IMG/VR virus record: IMGVR_UViG_3300031963_000575
Coordinates: 1 to 32,865 of that record
Reading direction: 5' to 3' (one strand)
Length of the DNA: 32,865 bases
Origin: a virus
Numbering within the stretch: the stretch's first letter is position 1; every line of letters starts with the position of its first letter. The translations under genes were made by a program, and so were the position numbers. Positions 29,774 through 32,865 of this stretch are shown here, in pieces. The notes under the pieces were generated by a model. That model saw only the letters and a list, made by a program, of their open reading frames with translations, was not told where the DNA came from and did not search any database.

Positions 29774-29834
29774 CGTTCATTCGCTATTTTCGAATAGCGA
29801 ACGGAAGTAAGCCGACTCGGAACGAAGCCGTTCA
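29774..29834 (+). ncRNA. Glutamine riboswitch-like RNA (glnA / downstream-peptide class)
   Basis: CGUUCA (29774-29779), then a 9-bp hairpin with a UUCG loop (29780-29801), then CGGAAGUAAG (29802-29811). This order and the CGGAAGUAAG core match the conserved aptamer of glutamine riboswitches known from cyanobacteria and cyanophages. CGUUC can pair with GAACG at 29820-29824 as a pseudoknot, as in the downstream-peptide (glutamine-II) form. An alternative stem GAACGG (29799-29804) / CCGUUC (29828-29833) would compete with the hairpin. It lies directly upstream of a 51-codon ORF. Confidence 0.7.
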
Positions 29835-29837
29835 TCT

Positions 29838-29993
29838 ATGGAAGCACTTTTCTTAACTTGCTTACAGGCACAGTTTTTGATTGGTAAAGTTAATATCAAC
29901 CAAACACTGACTTCTCAACAAAAGAATGATATTGTTTGGGAGATTAAACAAGTTACAAGAAAAGGTTGCTTCGTAGACGCAAAAGCCGACTGA
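29838..29993 (+). CDS. Small protein downstream of glutamine-riboswitch-like RNA
   Basis: 51 aa, MEALFLTCLQAQFLIGKVNI at the start, then NQTLTSQQKNDIVWEIKQVT and RKGCFVDAKAD. ATG lies 4 nt after the riboswitch-like element; the strong GAAGC context and the RNA position suggest ligand-controlled translation. The layout (hydrophobic N-terminus, then a helical middle, then a K-G/D-x-FVDAKAD end) is that of the small proteins typically found after downstream-peptide RNAs. The last codons and stop overlap a second signature, CUGAAGGAACG (29990-30000). Confidence 0.7.
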   Translation: MEALFLTCLQAQFLIGKVNINQTLTSQQKNDIVWEIKQVTRKGCFVDAKAD

Positions 29994-30031
29994 AGGAACG
30001 CTCTTTAACCTAAAAACTAAGGAGAAAACCA

Positions 30032-30169
30032 ATGTCGAAAGTAGTTTATCGCGGTGTTGAATACGATACCGAAAAGCGTATTGCATATCAACAGCAGATG
30101 ATGCAGCAACCCCAACAATACAACGAAACCTATCGTGGTATTAAGTTTGTAAAGGAGGGGCACAAATGA
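30032..30169 (+). CDS. Small YRG-motif protein (DUF4278-like)
   Basis: 45 aa. MSKVVYRGVEYDTEKRIAYQ then PQQYNETYRGIKFVKEGHK. Two YRG motifs (6-8 and 34-36) around a Gln-rich middle match the short cyanobacterial and cyanophage proteins classed as DUF4278. Function unknown. AAGGAG at 30019-30024 precedes the ATG at 30032. It overlaps the next gene by 4 nt. Confidence 0.75.
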   Translation: MSKVVYRGVEYDTEKRIAYQQQMMQQPQQYNETYRGIKFVKEGHK

Positions 30170-30264
30170 AAAAACTCAATTTCCTTCAACTCATTAAAGA
30201 GCAAAAGCAAAAAGAGCAACGTCGTAAACAAGCATCTCTTGCTACGCTGGTAGCGGCAAAATAA
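30166..30264 (+). CDS. Very small basic helical protein
   Basis: 32 aa, MKKLNFLQLIKEQKQKEQRR, KQASLATLVAAK. Strong RBS AAGGAGGGG (30151-30159) and an ATGA overlap with the YRG gene support its being translated. Predicted as a single charged helix with a short hydrophobic end. Function unknown. It is followed at once by a strong terminator, so it ends an operon. Confidence 0.65.
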   Translation: MKKLNFLQLIKEQKQKEQRRKQASLATLVAAK

Positions 30265-30267
30265 TTC

Positions 30268-30296
30268 AAAGGAGGGATTGATTCCCTCCTTTTTTT
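30268..30296 (+). terminator. Strong intrinsic terminator
   Basis: AAAGGAGGGA-TTGAT-TCCCTCCTTT followed by further T residues, 4 nt after the stop of the 30166 gene. Confidence 0.9.
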
Positions 30297-30327
30297 ATGG
30301 TAAAATGAATCGAGAGAATATTTTCTT

Positions 30328-30501
30328 ATGGACAAAGACAAACTCAAACTCATCGTCCGTAATCTGGAACTCTTAGTTGACTCTTTGAAAGCAGAAGTGT
30401 ATTCTGATACTCAAAGTTACTTGAACTATGAGGAAGTAAAGAAAGGATTACGGCACGACTACGACGAAATTTTTGAGGATGATGATGGATACCCCGATTA
30501 G
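30328..30501 (+). CDS. Small conserved-type phage protein
   Basis: 57 aa: MDKDKLKLIVRNLELLVDSL, KAEVYSDTQSYLNYEEVKKG, LRHDYDEIFEDDDGYPD. Acidic C-terminus and an amphipathic N-terminal helix with heptad-like leucines. It overlaps the next gene by 20 nt. No function is recognisable; the gene pair before thyX is typical of cyanophage early regions. The AT-rich 30-nt gap after the terminator holds a weak TAAAAT (30301-30306) only. Confidence 0.65.
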   Translation: MDKDKLKLIVRNLELLVDSLKAEVYSDTQSYLNYEEVKKGLRHDYDEIFEDDDGYPD

Positions 30502-30661
30502 TAGGGCAAAAAAACTTGTTAAACTTCTGGAACGATTAGTTAAACAAGAGCATCTTTATACTGCTGAAAAAATTATAGAGATGAAAGGACAACTGCGAGA
30601 TGTGAAGAAAGAACTCGCACAATTAGAAGGAAAACTTTCAAAAGGATTTGGTAAGAAATGA
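30482..30661 (+). CDS. Small coiled-coil-like protein
   Basis: 59 aa from the ATG at 30482; 30479 and 30485 are equally possible in-frame ATGs, with GAGG (30475-30478) as RBS. MMDTPISRAKKLVKLLERLV then QEHLYTAEKIIEMKGQLRDV, KKELAQLEGKLSKGFGKK shows heptad-like spacing of Leu and charged residues, suggesting a coiled coil. The stop overlaps the thyX start (ATGA), so translation is coupled. Confidence 0.65.
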   Translation: MMDTPISRAKKLVKLLERLVKQEHLYTAEKIIEMKGQLRDVKKELAQLEGKLSKGFGKK

Positions 30662-31410
30662 AACCTATTAAAGCAAACGATCTTCTTGAACTTGATAAGA
30701 GACTTCAAGTTGTAAAACTCCAATGCTATCCAATTCCAGAGCAAGTTATTTGGCAAGCAGGAAAGGGTGATTATTCGGAGATTCCTATTCATGAAGTTAA
30801 AGTTCCATCACCGATAGAATGTGGTGAATGGATTGTTGAACAACTTTTAGCAAATGAACGAGGTCATTGGGGTCCAATTGAACATCCTGGTATTACCTTT
30901 TCAGTTTCTGGATTTGTTCATAATGTAATTGTTCAGGCAAGAACTCATCGTATTGGAACTTCTTGGGATGTTCAATCTCAACGATATACTGGAAAAAGAG
31001 TTGTGAAAGTTGCTAATCGTGAACTTGATGTTGAAGAAGTCTTTTATGTGCGCCCTGAGGGGTTCTATACCAACCGTAAAGGTAAAAAGTATGAATGGAC
31101 CCAAGAGCATCGTCGACGCAAGTTAGAGCGCATTCTGAGTGAGTGTGGGGAGTATGCCAAGTATTATATGGAAGGTATGTGTGAAGAGCATATTCGTGAT
31201 TATCTCCCTCAGGCAATTCGTCAGAACTTTGTAGTTTCTTTCAATCTGCGTTCTGTTCTTCACTTTATGGATCTTCGTTCTAAACTTGATGCTCAGATTG
31301 AAATTCAAGCACTTTGTGATGCTATGGTTCCGGAACTTCAAAAATGGGCACCTAATGTTTGGAAATATTATGAAGAAAAGAGACTACACCGTGCTCGTTT
31401 GAGTCCTTAA
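30658..31410 (+). CDS. thyX: Flavin-dependent thymidylate synthase
   Basis: 250 aa. The ThyX signature is recognisable in the phage form: QARTHRIGTSWDVQSQRYTG with R95-T-H97-R98 and S107-x-R109-Y110, one residue longer between HR and S than in the canonical RHRx7S. The C-terminal NLRSVLHFMDLRSKLDAQIE carries the expected N-L-R-S, L-R and D-A-Q-x-E-I residues for FAD and dUMP binding. It converts dUMP to dTMP using methylenetetrahydrofolate and FADH2, supplying thymidylate for phage DNA synthesis. Coupled to the upstream coiled-coil gene by an ATGA overlap. Confidence 0.92.
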   Translation: MKPIKANDLLELDKRLQVVKLQCYPIPEQVIWQAGKGDYSEIPIHEVKVPSPIECGEWIVEQLLANERGHWGPIEHPGITFSVSGFVHNVIVQARTHRIGTSWDVQSQRYTGKRVVKVANRELDVEEVFYVRPEGFYTNRKGKKYEWTQEHRRRKLERILSECGEYAKYYMEGMCEEHIRDYLPQAIRQNFVVSFNLRSVLHFMDLRSKLDAQIEIQALCDAMVPELQKWAPNVWKYYEEKRLHRARLSP

Positions 31411-31420
31411 TTTAATGACT

Positions 31421-31427
31421 CTAAATA
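31421..31427 (+). promoter_or_regulatory. Late-type motif CTAAATA
   Basis: CTAAATA in the 38-nt gap between thyX and the gene at 31449. Confidence 0.5.
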
Positions 31428-31448
31428 AATTATCTTGAATTTATAACA

Positions 31449-31697
31449 ATGGCCACATACCCCGTAGTGAATACAAAAACTGGTGAACAGAAAGAAGTGG
31501 AAATGAGTGTCCACGACTGGGATCAGTGGAAGAATGATAATCCAGACTGGACTCGTGACTGGTCTGATCCATCTACTTGCCCTTCTCCTGGTGAGGTGGG
31601 TGAGTGGAAGGATAAACTTGTCGCAAAAAATCCTGGATGGAATGACATTCTTCATAAAGCATCAAAAGCACCTGGTTCACGAGTAAAGAAAATCTAG
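31449..31697 (+). CDS. Small conserved-type phage protein
   Basis: 82 aa. MATYPVVNTKTGEQKEVEMS, VHDWDQWKNDNPDWTRDWSD, PSTCPSPGEVGEWKDKLVAK, NPGWNDILHKASKAPGSRVK. Trp-rich. The first segment V-x-N-x-x-TGE-x-K-E-V-E-M and the DPSTCPxxGEVGEW-x-DKL core are familiar from T4-like cyanophages; the N-terminus recalls the FmdB-type zinc-ribbon proteins but without the cysteine pairs (only C44). Function unknown. It lies 1 nt before phoH and is probably co-expressed with it. Confidence 0.7.
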   Translation: MATYPVVNTKTGEQKEVEMSVHDWDQWKNDNPDWTRDWSDPSTCPSPGEVGEWKDKLVAKNPGWNDILHKASKAPGSRVKKI

Positions 31698-31698
31698 T

Positions 31699-32457
31699 AT
31701 GGCAAGAAGAAAAAGAGGCAACAGTGACCAACCTATTGGAGTTGGTCTGACTGCGAAACAAATGAAGCGCAGAAAACCGTTAAGTTCTGAGTATCTAATT
31801 GATATTGAACCTCTTACAGACAATCAAAAACGTTTGTTTGATTCATATGTCAATGGCAAACACATTGTTGCCTATGGTTGTGCTGGTACTGGTAAAACCT
31901 TTATTACACTCTATAATGCTCTCCAAGACGTTCTGGATGAGCAATCTCCTTACGAAAGAATCTATCTTGTCCGTTCATTAGTTGCAACAAGAGAGATTGG
32001 TTTTCTTCCTGGATCTCATGAAGATAAGGCAGATATTTACCAGATTCCTTATAAGAATATGGTGAAGTATATGTTCCAGATGCCTTCTGATGCAGACTTT
32101 GAAATGCTTTATGGTAACTTGAAGTCACAAGAAACTATTAAGTTCTGGTCCACTTCTTTCCTTCGTGGAACGACTCTTGATAACTCTATTATCATTGTAG
32201 ATGAATTCCAAAACCTAAACTTCCACGAACTTGATTCGATCATCACTCGTGTTGGTGAAAACACTAAAATTTGTTTCTGTGGTGATGCATCACAATCCGA
32301 CTTGCAGAAAACAAATGAGCGCAATGGTATTGTAGACTTTATGACCGTGTTGCGTAAAATGCCATCCTTTGATATAATTGAGTTTGGTGTAGATGATATT
32401 GTTCGTTCTGGACTTGTCAAAGAATACATTCTTGCAAAAATGGAAGCAGGTTTTTAA
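31699..32457 (+). CDS. phoH: PhoH-like P-loop ATPase
   Basis: 252 aa. Basic N-terminus, then LTDNQKRLFDSYVNGKHIVA, Walker A GCAGTGKT (60-67), LVRSLVATREIGFLPGSHED, Walker B IIIVDEFQN (164-172), and ICFCGDASQSDLQ, all in the order of PhoH/superfamily-1-like ATPases. PhoH is widespread in marine phages; its biochemical role in phage infection is not settled and the name does not imply phosphate regulation here. No Pho-box-like repeat was seen upstream. The next gene starts at the last base of the stop (TAATG). Confidence 0.9.
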   Translation: MARRKRGNSDQPIGVGLTAKQMKRRKPLSSEYLIDIEPLTDNQKRLFDSYVNGKHIVAYGCAGTGKTFITLYNALQDVLDEQSPYERIYLVRSLVATREIGFLPGSHEDKADIYQIPYKNMVKYMFQMPSDADFEMLYGNLKSQETIKFWSTSFLRGTTLDNSIIIVDEFQNLNFHELDSIITRVGENTKICFCGDASQSDLQKTNERNGIVDFMTVLRKMPSFDIIEFGVDDIVRSGLVKEYILAKMEAGF

Positions 32458-32865
32458 TGTTTGATCACGTTGAATTGAATCTCCCGAAACTTGAACGGGA
32501 AACTATAGATGGTGTTCGTTATTATTCTGTACCTGATGAAGAAGAACTTCTAAGACTGGTCTCCATTACTTCGGTGACCAGTCATTTTAATAAGGAGATC
32601 TTTGTTAACTGGCGTAAGAAAGTTGGTAACGAAGAAGCAGATCGTATTACAAAAGCGGCAACAAGTCGTGGAACTGATATGCACACGCTTGTTGAGCATC
32701 ACCTCAAAAATGAAACCCTACCAAAAGTTCAACCTCTATCAGATTTTCTCTTTAAAATCTCCAAAACAGAACTCAATCGCATAAATAATATTTACGCCCT
32801 AGAAGGGTCCCTATATAGTAAGCAATTAGGTATTGCTGGGACAGTTGATTGTATCGCTGAATATG
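32457..32865 (+). CDS. PD-(D/E)XK-type nuclease, 3'-truncated
   Basis: 136 codons visible; the gene continues beyond the window. MFDHVELNLPKLERETIDGV then RYYSVPDEEELLRLVSITSV, a helix-rich middle with RGTDMHTLVEHHL (71-83), then YALEGSLYSKQLGIAGTVDC with D131 in GTVDCIAE, the expected first acidic ligand of a PD-(D/E)XK RecB-like nuclease. The [DE]-x-K strand lies beyond the edge. Such cyanophage exonucleases next to phoH probably act in recombination or host-DNA breakdown. It starts in a TAATG overlap. Confidence 0.8.
   Translation, partial: MFDHVELNLPKLERETIDGVRYYSVPDEEELLRLVSITSVTSHFNKEIFVNWRKKVGNEEADRITKAATSRGTDMHTLVEHHLKNETLPKVQPLSDFLFKISKTELNRINNIYALEGSLYSKQLGIAGTVDCIAEY

Noticed and set aside
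32780-32787. CATAAATA inside the nuclease gene
   Set aside because: Lies within a well-supported coding sequence with no gene start shortly downstream.

Overview
The window looks like part of a T4-like myovirus infecting marine picocyanobacteria (Synechococcus or Prochlorococcus). The evidence is a run of genes all on the + strand, T4-type late promoter motifs (CATAAATA/TATAAATA/CTAAATA) at most structural gene boundaries, phoH next to a PD-(D/E)XK nuclease gene, a flavin-dependent thymidylate synthase (thyX), a small glutaredoxin, several 2-oxoglutarate/Fe(II) oxygenases, two free-standing homing endonucleases, and a glutamine-riboswitch-like RNA before a 51-codon ORF. No tRNA, rRNA, integrase, insertion sequence or CRISPR array was seen.

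Layout. 1-5347: fibre and virion genes, ending in a beta-helix protein. 5348-8489: an accessory island of two oxygenases behind a consensus sigma70 promoter, an HNH homing endonuclease, a third oxygenase-like gene and a small hypothetical. 8494-17413: a second fibre block with long glycine-rich proteins. 17414-18171: terminators, a structured leader and a GIY-YIG homing endonuclease. 18198-27331: a third fibre block, interrupted by an AT-rich sulfotransferase gene at 21600. 27335-32865: early/middle genes: oxygenase-like, glutaredoxin, small conserved proteins, a glutamine-riboswitch-like element with its small ORF, a YRG-motif protein, thyX, phoH and the start of a nuclease.

The main theme is a reiterated, modular receptor-binding apparatus. 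Six times a fibre-like gene with one of two related C-terminal domains is followed within 13 nt, or with overlap, by a gene that starts with a short conserved N-terminal peptide and continues as a glycine-rich protein (five cases) or a beta-helix (one case). This resembles the T-even order of fibre gp37 followed by glycine-rich adhesin gp38, but multiplied. The subtype of the fibre C-terminus appears to co-vary with the N-terminal peptide of its partner. Promoter-leader sequences are duplicated with the modules, and eight late promoters contain the stop codon of the preceding gene.

A second strong signal is that the two unrelated homing endonucleases share one leader architecture: late motif, small hairpin with a loop segment, terminator-like hairpin, second late motif, then an exact complement of the loop segment, with identical spacing to the start codon. 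The paired arms differ in sequence between the two copies but stay complementary, which suggests a real structured control element. Functions are inferred from motifs read by eye; no database search was possible.
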